From positions 11,803,863 through 11,867,862 of the forward strand of contig OZ234496.1 of NCBI GenBank assembly GCA_965153455.1: 64,000 nt of DNA, in the 5' to 3' direction. The stretch comes from Sphagnum compactum. Lineage: Eukaryota; Bryophyta; Sphagnopsida; Sphagnales. Position 1 is the stretch's first letter. Every line of letters starts with the position of its first letter. The notes under the pieces were generated by a model. The model made no database searches. It saw nothing but the letters and a program-made list of their open reading frames with translations, and was not told where the DNA came from. Below, piece by piece: positions 13,085-26,230 of this stretch. The position numbers were made by a program, and so were the translations under genes.

Positions 13085-16000
13085 TTAAAAAATGCAATTT
13101 ACAAAATTTCATTAGTCACAAATTCATTTAGAGAAGTTGCATCAATATAATCTAACCAATAGATGTCTTTTTCCTTATCATAGTTCATAGTGACAATAAA
13201 TATAATAGAATCTACATCCGTCCAATTAGTACGAATTACATCATACTTAAATTTAAGATCACCACATGATTTATTAAACCAATTTAATAACACCATGATA
13301 ACACGGCCCCCAATTGTTTTCTTAGTTGTTGCGTTAAGTTTGTTCATCAAATCAATGGGTTGTCTTGAAAGGCCCCATCTATTTCCAATTATCCTCTTAA
13401 TTCTTGGCACTTTCCCTAACCATACCATGTTCTATTACTTGTGGCATTATAAATATGAGTGGGTCTTCCAATTTTTGAATTTTTACCAACTTGTTGATTT
13501 GAACCAGCTTGGTTGTTATCATCATGCACAAAATGTACCCCACAATTGCTACCCAAACCTAACAAGCATGTACTACTGAAGGATGCAACTATCAAAGAAG
13601 CATTTGAATTATTAAAATACATTGATTTCCTCACACTTGTTAGCCTATCCTTATAAAGAAAAGGATTTGCATTAAGTTGGTTTACCGACGTGGACTTATA
13701 GATCTTATTCCCTTGATATTCCACAATAGGGCAAACTGCATTCTCACACCCACCATCAATTGAAATTGGTTTTTAATTTCATTTAGCATATCTGAAATAA
13801 CATGTTGTGTTTCTAAATCTATGATGGCCACATCACCTAAGTCCTCATCAACTAGATTAGCCTCCACATACATTACATGTTATGGTTCTTCATCAACATA
13901 ATCTCGAAACATTTCACAATCACCATTTTCACTTGTAATAGGTTTTAAAAATGGAACATAAGCTAGATGTTTAAGATCATCCTATTCCACATTCCATGGC
14001 TCATTGAACCACGATGAATCATGACCTCGTGTAGTAGGACTACCTTTCATGTTCAACATGGTTAACATATTTTAAACACTCTTAAATCAATCTATTAATG
14101 CTTGAATTACATCATCATCTGACAAAACTAGATTGTAATAAGCCAATTTAGCAATAAATTCACCTTCTTGCAAAGGATGCAATGCAACCCAAACATTTTC
14201 CATCTTATTGTGGACTTTGCCAAACTTAAACCCATTTTCACCATACCCAATAACATCAACATGATTAAAGATATTTGCACAATTGACAAATTTAAAAAAG
14301 TCATAAGCACGTTCCATTCCAACCATTCCTCCTATTTTGGAAAAAAACATTTCACAAGAATCTGATCTAGTCAAGTGCAAAGGTCCTGTTAATTTAAGGT
14401 ATCGATCTTTAAAATGTTTGATCAATAAAACAACAAAATGACAAGACATTTGAATATCCATAAAACATTATTGGCTCACCAAAAAAATGTGATATTTACC
14501 TTTTTAGGGTTTCTAATGATTGCATGATCCCCATGCTTCAACCATAATTTCCAAAGATAGAAAAAGAGTGACACTTTCAAAGGCAAAACAATCTTGTTTC
14601 GGCAATTCAAAGTCACTGAAAGAAAGATGCTAATGTAATCTACACATATTTTCAAATAAGATTCAGTACATAGTGTCCTTTCTTGATGAATACCTCCACA
14701 ACTTTGTAACATTTTCAAACTTCGAACTTTTAGTTAACAAATCCTTTGAACAAAAGCCCAAATTTGTTTATTACTTTTTTGAATGTCCCCAAGTCATAGA
14801 CCATTTTGGTCAAATGTGTATTTGTTATACACTTGACCAATATGCTCAAGAAAACAAGTTTTTACCCCTAATTCTAAAGACCTCACTAGATTATCCAATG
14901 GGTTGATAAGTTTTTTACCATTGTGAATGTAATCTTGGTCATGAAATCCCCAACCATCTTGAGCCTCATTTAGTCCAACAAACATCAACCACCCTGGCCA
15001 TTCAATTTTCAAACACAAACCTTGCTATATGCTATAATATGTTAGCATTAGTTGGCGTCTCTGGCTATCACCATCACTTGCATGCCCAACAATGGGTCCC
15101 ATAATGGCTTGACATTCTAACTTCCATAAAACAGCTATAACATCTCATTGTTGCCGAACCTAATTAACATTGAAACAATTACAAGTGCAACACAAAACAA
15201 TAACTAATCTTGTCAACTTTTCATGCAAAGGATTCACAATTATGACTATTGCAAAACTTGCAATTTTGTTATTTGTGAAACCTTCAAGGACATTGTTATA
15301 TCCAACCTTTCCAATTCCAATAACATGATTGAAATTAATCACACAACAATGATTTTCTTTTGCATCACAAAATCCAATTAGATTATCACCTTTAAAATCC
15401 CATGAAATTCTAAATTTGGATTTAACCTTAGTTTCATCTTCAACCGATATAATAAGGACATGTCCACCAATGTTATGAGCTTGTTTTGCTTCTTTATAAA
15501 TGTTTGCTACACATTTGAAAATAAAATGTTCACCACGTATAAATTGCACACCTTTTTTGTTAACTCTCTTTATTGCCTTGTAGGTTAGTCCAGCAAAGTT
15601 CAGTTGAAAGAAATCGCACATGTGTTGCCCACCATACATCTTCATAGTTTGGGCAAAGTCTTTGCTATTCATACCCCACTTGTAACTTTTTAAAAAAAAA
15701 TTAGATTTCTTACAACATCTTTCAAAAAATCCCACAAGGTGGGTTTCCCACCAAAAGCATTTGTGTGATGGACAACAACATCTTATTGCAATATTGAAAC
15801 ACATATTTTTCTTCAAACATTCAAGTGAGTTAGCTTTCAATGATGGCGTAGACATCTTCAATTGGGCGACTCTACCTTTTGATGCCAATGCACAGACTTC
15901 GTAACTCAATATTTTTTACAAATGGCACGACTATGGGCATGAATAGACAAGTACCCTAGCCTCCTACCAAACCTTGTTCCCCTAACACCTCTTTTTACGA

Positions 16001-17350
16001 TGGTTGCATCCTCTAAAACTTATTTTTTTCTAAAATCAAGTTTTTGTGGAATTTGAAAGCAAGCATCACAAGTGAGGTTAGTGAATGGTTCACGAAAATT
16101 AAATATCCTTGGAAAATCTCTATGTTTGAAACAACCATCAATTTTGTACTCCAAACATCCTAATTTCAATTCCACTTTTGTTTGAAGTTCTGCAACCCAT
16201 GCAAACCCAGGAAAAGGGTGATGTAATAAGTTATGAACCTCAAAGATTTTGTTTGTGGAATACTTGCAATTCCTTGACCAATAATCCTAACACAACAAAC
16301 CAAATATAGAATCAACATCACCTTTAGGTTCTGCATTAATATTTGTAAATTTGTTTGAGTTTAACCATTGATACAACTTCCCTTGGTTTTTTAAAACGCC
16401 CTGCTAGATGTTGAAGGCTTCCCCTTCTGCATTGTCAACAAAGTTGATGTGGCAAAACCCTTCGTGTTCAAAACACTTTCAACTACTTTTGCATGTTTGG
16501 ATCCTTCCATGTGATTCTTCAAATTTCCCTCCAATTTTTTCTTTGGAGGGCATAGTTGAAAGAAATCATTGCAAAAGGTACATCTTATGTTGAACCAAAA
16601 TGATTTATGATTTCAATTCTATTGATTTTGGATCACCAATTAAAATAAAAGGTTGTTCATTTGTAGCAAGTGGTGCATTAACAAACTCAATAATTTTTAT
16701 GCCTTCTGTAACAGCCCTCTTATGGTCTTCATTTGTGAAAAGATTGGTTTTCCCCTTAGGAACAAAAAAGTGAAAATGGGCAAAAAAATTTACATCTTTT
16801 TTTCAACACCAATTTAAAACATGCACAGATGACATTATATGGCTTTTCCTGAAATTTCCAAAGAGATTACTGATAGAGGATTTACTATGGTCACCACTAA
16901 TTCCAAATTCTTTACAACTCCATGCCATAATTTCAAAATACCTATAACATTTTAGTCCCAAGATTTCAAACTCCAAAGATGGTCATTAAGTGATTTTTTT
17001 TTCAACTTTTCAACTACAACCAAGTATTTCCCATTATTTTTCGTGGGATCATAATAGACTTAAAAAATTTGACTTAATCACAAAACTACCTTTTGCACTT
17101 ACTATATGATGTTGGTAGAATTTGTTTTGTGGATAGGTCCAAGTTGCAGCTTTCGATGGCTACATGACCACTTGACCCAAAAATACCAACCCTTTGTCAT
17201 TTTGCCCCATTTAATGGAACATCAACCGTTGGGATGACAAAGACCTCTAATCCAATCTTGTTGAATTTTTCCAACTTTGTCTTGATTGTGCAATTTGCCT
17301 CTGCATCCCAAAATTGAAAAGGCCATTCCACAATCTTTGTCACCTTTAGT
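13085..17350 (-). pseudogene. Large transposase-like protein remnant, unclassified family
   Basis: Consecutive minus-strand frames read as one broken protein of roughly 1,300-1,400 residues. From the N side: near 17,140-17,330 a stretch with KIGLEVFVIPTVDVPLNG; near 16,480-16,600 FCNDFFQLCPP and NHMEGSKH, a Cys/His finger-like pattern; at 15,160-15,909 a 249-residue open piece with VEDETKVKSKF...DNLIGFCD; near 14,860-14,960 GFHDQDYIHNGKKLINPLD; at 14,087-14,461 SDSCEMFFSKIGGMVGMERA and then GYGENGF; and at 13,099-13,870 a C-terminal part with WGLSRQPIDLMNKL. An acidic motif before a ...D.L.GF strand, and a late D.CE.FF motif, recall RNase H-fold transposases such as the P-element/THAP9 group; that is inference. 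Stops and frameshifts separate the pieces. I have no established name for the family. Confidence 0.6.
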
Positions 17351-20300
17351 AAACATCAAAGTCCAACATAAGATTGATCTTCATAAATAGTAATAAAACA
17401 CAGAAAATTTGAAACCCGATCATCATCACCAATGGTAAAAAGTTTGATTTTTAATGACATTGTGAAAGATGCAAACCATGTTCATGAAAATTCCTTGGAT
17501 GCTCTTCTTGGTCCCATAACAACAACAATTGATTTCCATAGAACAATAGCAAACATCAAATTTCAAACCTTCAAGTGTGTAAAATGACCAAGCAGATTGA
17601 TATAAAATTTAAGAAAACAAAACAAGAACATAACATGTCCCCCCCTGCGCGCACACACTCCACATACACACACATTCACATTCAAGTTCATCTATTTTGT
17701 AACTATTACTAGACTGACTAAAATGTTCTTTTGATATTCAATCTAACACCTGCACACACACAAAACAACAAATTCATCATTTTCACATAATGACTTGCAT
17801 AACCATTGTGCAACAAATCTGAATCATAGCCAAGAAAATATATCACCATGGCAAACAAAACATGCATTTTCCAATAGATTTGCATTGTCTTGTATGATTT
17901 TGTTAAGGACTTGGAACACTGCATGTACTATGTCCAAAAGAAGCATCCAAGCTTCATTAAATCTTATGAGCAAATCTAGATGTTGACTTTAATAAAGTTC
18001 CATGATTGTACATCAAAATCACTAAAAACAAAAGGGAAGATTGTGGAAAGTAACTTACTTGACTATTGTTGATTTCTAGCATGTCCATGAAAAGGATGAT
18101 CCCATGGTGATTGGTTAAATCTGATTTTAGATGGGGAAACTTTTGAAATATAGCAACTAGTTTCTAGTAGGTTGATACCACCATTTCTTCTTATTCCCAA
18201 CAATGTGCCAACATCCCACAAACATTAGTGATGAATTTTAGAGTTTCATTGTTCATATGCATCACATGGACAAAATTTCCAAGAGAATAGACATAATGTG
18301 ATTATAGTTTTCATTAGCTTGATGTAGGTAACATCTTCTTGAGAGCAAGAAATTGCTCTGAACAAATTGCAAAGAACTTGTTAGTGAGGCTAAGATGCAA
18401 AGTATCATGAACAACCTTGATTGACATTGACCTTGGTTTATGGAAAGCAAAAGCCATTGTGCACCATAAGAAAGAGGGAAAGAACATGCTTCATGAATGA
18501 CATTTGTTCCTCTTTAAGTACCATCACCCCTAATGATGTAGACCTATGCATACCCAACAATTCTTAGTAAATTTCTCCAAGATGCTAGATTGTACGTGTA
18601 AATAATAGGTGTCCATCCAAAGTCCATACGTAACATAGTGCAAAAATGCCTCAAATTTGAATGAAAATTTGACTATTGGATACACTTTTATGCCCAAAAG
18701 TTGTTATTTTCACCTAATTGATACCACGGTCTTGAATGGAGTCAATAATCTTTGAAGTGTCATGCCCACCATGTGAGGTGCCTAGGATAGTGCCTCCGCA
18801 CTTATGAATATCATTCACAACCTTGGGTTCAAATCAATAGTGTTATGTGAATAGAAACCTTTATAACCTCGTCGCACATCATGCAAACATCACTCGTTCC
18901 CTTTCTCCCATGTCCATCATGCCTACAGGAAAACTCATTAAAAAAAACAATAGTATAGCTCTCACAACAATGTATGACAATACATGATGTAGTACAAATC
19001 TATTAAGACTCCATAGTTGTTTCAAGGAGCAAATGGCACATTAAAAAAAACAAAGTTAAAAAACTATAGAGTCCATAGTTCCCCATGTGATATGTAGATG
19101 CAATTGGTCTTTGCACATGCCATGTTCAAGTTAGTCTGAAGAATATCGATCACCTATTTATTTTTGTCATATGTCAAAGGTGTTTAGGTGGGAAGATATT
19201 GCTCACATGGATACCATAGATTTCTTGCATTTCATATTGAGTCCAAAGCCCACAAACTATCTCATGAATGACAATGTTAAGACCATGACACAAGCCTCCA
19301 CAGGTTATAATGAGTGTCATCAATAAGTATTAGAAATAAATTAGAAAAAATATAACATATGTGCAATAGATTTTAGGTATTAGTTGTTAATAAAATATTG
19401 ATGGAGTGTAAAGATTTCAATTTATATTGAAGGTTCAGAGTAGACAAGGTACCATTAATGATGATGTATTCATTTGGTCAGGACAAGGTCTGGATGACGA
19501 AGGCTTAGATGCAATAACTTGATGGTTCACTTACTTGAGTTGCAATGCATGCCTTATTTACTTTGATTTTGGAACCCAAAAGCTTCATTTTTGTTGTGTA
19601 TTTTTTTCCATGTTGAAACAAACCAAATGTTCATTATTTGTAATGATTTTGTGATTGCCAAACATGATTTTCATAATCTAAAATGTGATTTAATACTAAA
19701 ATGTGTGTTGATTTGTTTTAAAAATTAGATTTGAACATTTAATGCACGATGGTTTTTTAATCATGCACAATCATTTTCCTTCATCACTCTTCATTAATTT
19801 AATTTGGATATTAACAATATATGAAAATAAACTTAACATTCTTGTATATTTTTGATTACATATGTGAACCATATAAAGAAAATATAAAGAAAATATTTTT
19901 TGGATTAAAAAAATTGGCTTTTAAAAAAATCATTGAATTTGCAATATATGTATATGCAAAAAATTTATGAAATCATAAGGTTTAAATTAAGTGTAGGGTG
20001 GTTTATATATGTTGATTTTAGAAATTACATAATGATAGGGTGTGGAAAGTTAAAGCTCCTTCACACAGTACCGTTGAACAATACCCTTTTTAATGCACAT
20101 ATTGGGGTAAATTAACACATGGAATTTTTAAATTAAAAAAAAGATATATTGATAACAAATAACATTTAAAAAAAACCTTTATACAATTATCATTGTACAT
20201 TTACATGTAAATACAATTATGAATCAATTGCATATTCATGATTTCTATAAAAAAAAATTCAAATTAATTAAATATGACTTGTAAATGAATTCAAAGTTTA

Positions 20301-20790
20301 ATGAAATTGTACTTGTTACTACTTTTGATATTATACATAGTTTCCAATTTTGTTTAAAAGTGTATACACCATACTATGCATTTACCCAAGGATTCATTTT
20401 TTAATAGAAAATAAAATTGACTATGCATTTCAAGCCTTGAAATTCAATGTTCTCACAATCATGTTGATTCATGACAACCTATTCAAAAAGAAGGTGAATG
20501 ATTATGTAGTTTTAAATTTTTGAAATAATATTTTTAATTAGGTGCTCTCTATTAAAATGACCTGACATTTTTGACATTTTAAATTAAAATGTTTTATATT
20601 CCTATATTTACTTCCAATATATATATATATTTAAAACAATGATAACTTCGCCAGTTAAAATAATGGCCAGGGTTTTATTTTTCGATTTTGTAATATCGAT
20701 ATATTGGGAGAAAATTTCCAACAAAGTACCCAAATTAGTCGAATTTACATTAGAAAAACAAAAACTTCAAAGATTCTCCCCAAAAAAAAA
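17351..20790. other. AT-rich region, possible further coding debris
   Basis: Short minus-strand frames (17718-17924, 18262-18450) have biased, protein-like composition but match nothing I recognise. A (CA)-rich stretch lies at 17650-17690. No RNA gene is seen. Confidence 0.35.
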
Positions 20791-20798
20791 AACACTAA

Positions 20799-20799
20799 C

Positions 20800-20831
<32 letters not shown>

Positions 20832-20844
20832 CAACCAACTAACT
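20799..20844 (+). repeat. (AACT)n microsatellite
   Basis: About eleven tetranucleotide units of the aact/actaa type, with two aacc variants near the 3' end, directly before the CpG-rich segment. Confidence 0.9.
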
Positions 20845-20849
20845 GGGAG

Positions 20850-21210
20850 ACGCGTGCGTGAATACCACCGCCGTCAGGGTAGTTAAGCTCATTAATGCTA
20901 ATCCCACACCCCAATTACATAATAAATTGCAAATTTCAACGGGCACCAGGCGGGCATTAATGCGAGCCTTCGTTTCTGCTTCCATCCCTGAAGTTGAACT
21001 TAGTGGCTTCGTTACGCCCCTATAATAACTGTTTTACTGGCGCAGTCAGTAGCGCGCGTTGCTCGCTCGATTCGAATCGAATCGATACCCTTGCCCCCCG
21101 TTTTGTCATCTACTGTGCTGTGGTCGAGGAGAGTGAAATCGACTTCATTGCATTATTAATGTCAACGTGCACGTTACGAGTTGCAAAGTTGGGTATTCTT
21201 AATTGACTAC
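20850..21210. other. CpG-rich island, function unknown
   Basis: This stretch holds acgcgtgcgtg, gcgcgcgttgctcgctcg and an attcgaatcgaatcgat near-palindrome, while the flanks for several kilobases are CpG-poor. It contains a 70-codon plus-strand frame (20994-21206) that matches no known protein. Unmethylated promoter, 5' exon or young insertion are all possible. Confidence 0.4.
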
Positions 21211-21789
21211 TTAACATCTGCTCCAATTGAAAACATGCTGCTTTGTTCGTTTGCATGGTGTACCGTGTTACTACTGATCATTCAGCTCAACGCTCATATA
21301 GGCTAGGGTAGCTAAGAGCTTAACACTGACCCAGTGAGGGATTTTTTTATACCGAAAGTTTGCGATTCTTTGCCCCCAAAAACTTGGCAAAATTATTCGA
21401 GTTTATACAAGAAAAGAACAACAGTTTTCAAAATTTTATTAAAAAAATCACTAATATGCAGCGTTTTTCTTGGCTCATTTTAAAAGTAGTGTGACTGGCT
21501 GCTACCGGCAAGAATGTGTCAAAGCTCATATGGCAGGGTGGTCAGCAAGGATGTGTGTCAAGTTGACTATCTTTAATTGTGAAGAAAAACCCTGTAAATA
21601 AAAATCGGGGATGGGAACCTATCCATCAAAAGAAGAAGGCAAATGAGAACACAAGTAGACACAACCCAAAGAAAAAACAAAAGCAAACAATCAACAAAAA
21701 TCAGGTAAAGACCCTATGCAAAGAGGACTCATGGCTACGAGATCATAATCAACAATAACAAAGACAACTTAAGACGGAAGAGTTGTCAT

Positions 21790-24360
21790 CTACCACAAAT
21801 CGGCTAGTGATGGAGGTGCACTAGCTATGATGTGTGGAAGAGATGAAAAACGTCGATCAAGTGCAGTAACCCGCTAAAGAATCGCTATGGCTTGCGCATG
21901 TTACAAGGTTATGGACATGTGTTGTCAATAATAAAAAACAAGCATCAAGGGGATTAAAAAGAACCACTAGTGACGTGCGATAGTGGTTTGTGCAAAGCAA
22001 TAAAAAATGAATGAAAACAAGAATGAAAACACCCATACATCTCAATAGCAAGGGGAATGAAATCATCGCCTAATGCTTGTTGGACATATGATTGTGTCTT
22101 CTCCTGAACAATCATCATTATTGCATGTGATGTCATCGTTGATGCTCATTGCACCATATTTGTATGAGTTGGGTCGACAATGATGACGTCCATCAAAGTT
22201 CAAAAGTTGTCTTTAGGGATAAAAATATCCATTCGTTGTCGAGTGTGGTGAAGGAAAAGGTGGGAGACCTCCCTCTGAAAATGTGTTCCACTTTCTAAAA
22301 TAATAGCTGTGAAAATATCTCGAAGTGTATGGTGGGTTGTTATACGCTCATTCCTGTAGGGGCACCGAAGTAAATGGGTACCTAGATCGTAAATGGTATG
22401 ACCACACATACACCGTGAAAGATGGGCTACCATAGGATGTGGCAAGCTAAGGCATGTATGTAATGTTGTAAAGAAAGGGGCCGAAAATAAACGAAATGCA
22501 GGTGTGTAGGATGAACTAATAACCAAACGCCTGCCCCTAGACCCACACATGAGTGGAAACGTGGTCACATGTTATGTGAAGGAACATTTACTAGAAACGA
22601 AGCAAAATTTTGCTCATGTAAGCAATTTGCCAAAGAAACTTGCAACTAAGGAAAAGACTGAAACACTAGGCTCTCAAAAGGTGGGACTTGAGAGTGGACA
22701 ACTTGGGGTAATAGGGTTTGGGTATCTCATAATGCCATCTGGAATGGGAAAGTGTTAATTTCAACATGTGTTACTGCATTTAGAGGAATATGGTGATCAT
22801 CCTATTATAAACAAGTGAAAATTGTAGGATAAATCAAAGCCCAACATCCCAAGAATGCAAGGGTAGTAGTTTGAACTACAAAAAGGAGGCCAAACCTACC
22901 TAAAAAAACAGGAAGAATGGCCTGATGATGAGTTAGGTGACCGATAAAACCACTAAAAGATCCCGCACTAAATAACTTCTCCAACGTAGCTATGGTACGA
23001 ATATCAAATTCACGTAATGTTGCAAAATACATGGAGATGGAAACAATGTACGAAGCAAGTAACCAAGGTGCTAGGCATAACATAACGAGAACATCACAAA
23101 AGTTGCTTGAAGATTTGCAACCATAAGGAGACTAAATATTGTCCCAAGATCCTCATGAAGAACCTCAATCACAAATGCCTCAATGAATGATTCGGATACC
23201 ATGAGTGTGCTAATACTAAAACCTGAGTCATGAGTAAAAAAGTCAGGAGGAAATGACATAGAGTGGTCCAACTTTTTGTGGAAATCAAGCTACACACATC
23301 AATGGTTGCCTTGAAAGCCTTAATGTTAAAAACTATTGTTGTAATTGTAAAAAAAAGGAATCACATTTAATGTGGGACCTACTATATGCGTATTATCTAC
23401 CAACGAAGGGAAAACACAAGTAGGGTGGGTTATTGCTATAAGGTGAAGAGCACAAAGATGAACCAAAGCAAACGATGTTTCTCCCAATGGGTCCCCTTGT
23501 CATGTACTTGACTTCAACGAAATGACTATGAGATCCCCATGTTGGAAAGCCTAAGAAAAATACAATGGGGATGGGCATGCATAGAATTGTCGAACAAATG
23601 GGAAAAACTTATCCAAAGAACTAGGCAAAGACTGTAACTCCTAAAAAAAGGCTAATTGTGCAACCAAATTGAAAGTGTTATAGACATCCACCTATAACAC
23701 CACCCAATATGGGTGCAAGTCTAACATCATTTGAACACCATGAACCATTGTCTCACATTTTCCATGAATCGTTATAGCAAATTGCTAAGGATTAAAATGT
23801 TCCATAAAAATATCCTTAAATTGAATAACTAATGTGTGGGCAACTAGGCAATAGGTCATGTCACTAATCATGATGGGACATATGCTTCAAAACTGATTTT
23901 CTAAGAGTCAAAATGCAAAAAACAAACACAATACTAAAGGTGGAACATGACCTCGAACAATGTGCCCACATACTTAAAAAAAGAGGTTAAAACCACTTAT
24001 ACAATCATCTAGGACAAAATAATATCGTAAAAGTTCATACACCATACCCGCGGGGCCACTAAAAAAAAGACATGGTGAACGAGCCAAGGCAGAGATAAAT
24101 GTTTTTTGATTTAAAGTAACCTCTGTCTCAAGATGGAAATCATCGATAAAAGGGGAGGATCAACTTCAACAAGTGGATGGAGAAGGCAAATGATTCCCAT
24201 GGTCTCATCAAATGGGGCTGCATGTGTGTTTGGAATTAGTGCACATACTATTTGAATGTACTCCCTTACATGATCAAGGGCAGGTGCATGGTGTAATCAT
24301 GTTGATGGAAGTGGGGTAGGATTTGTAATCAATTCCAAACATCTACAAGAAGCCAAAACG
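21790..24360 (-). pseudogene. Non-LTR (LINE-type) reverse transcriptase remnant
   Basis: Read on the minus strand, the pieces join into a LINE-like protein. Around 23,650-23,720 LDLHPYWVVL is followed by VDVYNTFN, which fits RT motif A. Near 23,480-23,510 QGDPLG is motif B. Near 23,380-23,420 FPSLVDNTHIVGP stands where motif C (usually ADD in this type) should be, so a catalytic Asp has become Asn. Downstream pieces (22,805-23,271) carry the RT thumb-like region, and 22,200-22,568 has CMCGHTIYDLGTHLLRCP...H, a Cys/His cluster typical after the RT of some LINEs, then RMDIFIP. An upstream part reaches about 24,360. Stops and frameshifts interrupt it. No clear endonuclease, 3' tail or target duplication was found. 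Confidence 0.7.
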
Positions 24361-26154
24361 AATGTTCTAATCATGTGCTCTTTCTGTAATGACTCCCAAT
24401 CGTCGCCCATGTATCGACACAAGCGAGCATAAGCCTTGCTCTATGTGGCCTTTCTCACCACCTCGTGGAAGAAAGGACAAACACCAATAAAGGAATAACA
24501 AAAAAAATGACAAACTATAATATTGAAATAATTGAATGCTAATCAAAATAAAGGGATATGCAAAACCTATTGAACATCAACTCCAAGAGCTTATGGAATA
24601 TGATGATATGAATGAGGATGAGGTGAACCCAAATGGAAAACATGAATGATGTCTATGGATGCAATCCATGTCCATGCTGCATAGGGAGGAAAACATGGTA
24701 AAATTAAAACAACATTGCCCCTGAGACATATGATTACCTGTGAGCGGTGCATGAAAGTTGGTGCCATGTTAAACCCCAATTGCATTGAATAAAGGATTGC
24801 AAGAAGGATAAAATGTGGGGTCACAAAGGAACATACCATATGATGGATATTGGAAAAACTCTTAGTGCGTATGGTGAGCGAGGCAAAAAAGAAGGCCAAC
24901 GAACCAAGAAAGGATGAAAGGACTAGCCAAAAAAACTAGGAGGGATGGGAATGGTGGGTGGATGGATGGAAGTTGGAGCATAGCTAGGCATAGGGGTAAA
25001 GCTGACTATCAACTTTCCATCGAATGCTTACCGCGAAGGTTGGGATGCCTGGCAACGCTTTGGGGATGGAAAACCCATAGGATCTACCATGCCTATCCTT
25101 GGCTTAACATATTTAGTTTAAAATCGGGATCTTAAACCCCAACTCGAAAACCCCCTTGATCCCCTTCAAACCCTAAAACTATTGCCCTAAAAAAAACAAC
25201 TTTATAAACAAAACGAAAAAAACTAGAAAGGGACATAGGAAAGTAGATTCACAAAAACCCAAGGAATGGGTGGGAATAACAAATGAACCTAATTACAGAT
25301 TCACCACTGTTCATGTGCGTGTGTTGTTGTTGAAAGGCCCTACTCACTTGCCTCGCTTACTTTGCTTTGCCCTTATCCCACTTTGCTTTGTTTTACCTTA
25401 CATTGTTTGTTCTATCTTGCCCCTTGCCCCGTAGTGAGTCAACAATAACTTGCATTAGTAGTTGAAGATAGAAGAATCTTCCACACGGTTGGCCAAATTT
25501 AATGCGTTAAATTAAGCAAATTCTAATGTGCGTTAGATTCCATTCCATCCTTGCAACACTCATCATAATATTATAAGGGCGAAGGTGGTGGCTTCCCCCA
25601 AGTTTGGGCCATGGTGAATCTTGTGAATTAGTGTGTGCCCGTGGTTCATCCATGCATCAAAAGTGCTCTAACTATGCATTAACCAACTTATTGTTTGGTT
25701 TGTGTGAATAATTGACCCGCTTATAATTTGTCCTAGTCCCCATCTGGAGCTCTAACACGCCCCTCTACTTGCAAAGTGTTGCAAGTTAGGGAGTGTATCC
25801 CCACTCCTTCTATTGCTTTCACTTTCAGATTCGCATTTGAGTCTTACAAGGAATTTGGGGGTGCGTAAAAAACGAAGAACGGCGATGGTTAGTTGCCCTC
25901 CCTACCAATAAGATGAAGAACATCGGGAAAAAGATGTTGAAGAAGCAACAATAGGCTATGGATCGATGCAAAAAACATGAAGCCAAGGAGGATGAATATG
26001 GTAATCATTGAAATTTTTAATTCACATGATGTGGTGACCCATGGAAAACTGAATCATGCAAGTTATAATGTCTTTACTTAAAAGAGTATAGGAAATGTAG
26101 CAACCATGATTAAAATGCCTATACATGTGTCACACACAAATCCAAGTAGTTGCT
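24361..26154. other. Spacer, possibly upstream part of the LINE
   Basis: A 102-codon minus frame at 24591-24899 is unrecognised. 25,340-25,430 is pyrimidine-rich with repeated cttgc/ctttgc words. 25598-25715 is the second copy of the dispersed repeat at 10864. Confidence 0.4.
25598..25715 (+). repeat. Dispersed repeat shared with 10864-10985
   Basis: See the plus-strand copy at 10864: the same atggtgaat..ttgtgaat word is followed by caaaagtgctctaacta. The two copies are strongly diverged. Confidence 0.35.
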
Positions 26155-26230
26155 CGCATGCAGGGTTGAACCCCAATCCAATGGATTTTCCCCATTGCAA
26201 CAAAAAGCCCTAGCTACAATCCAAAACTAG
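26155..26230 (-). repeat. Possible tRNA-derived SINE-like head
   Basis: On the minus strand ggggttcaaccctgc is a good pol III B box, preceded about 40 bases upstream by tagctagggc, a weak A box. Only one copy is seen, so this is tentative. Confidence 0.3.

Noticed and set aside
15160-15909. The longest open frame (249 codons, minus) as an intact gene
   Set aside because: Matching protein segments continue on both sides in other frames, so it is one piece of a broken larger protein.
20799-20844. CRISPR-like or spaced repeat array
   Set aside because: It is a simple tetranucleotide run without spacers.
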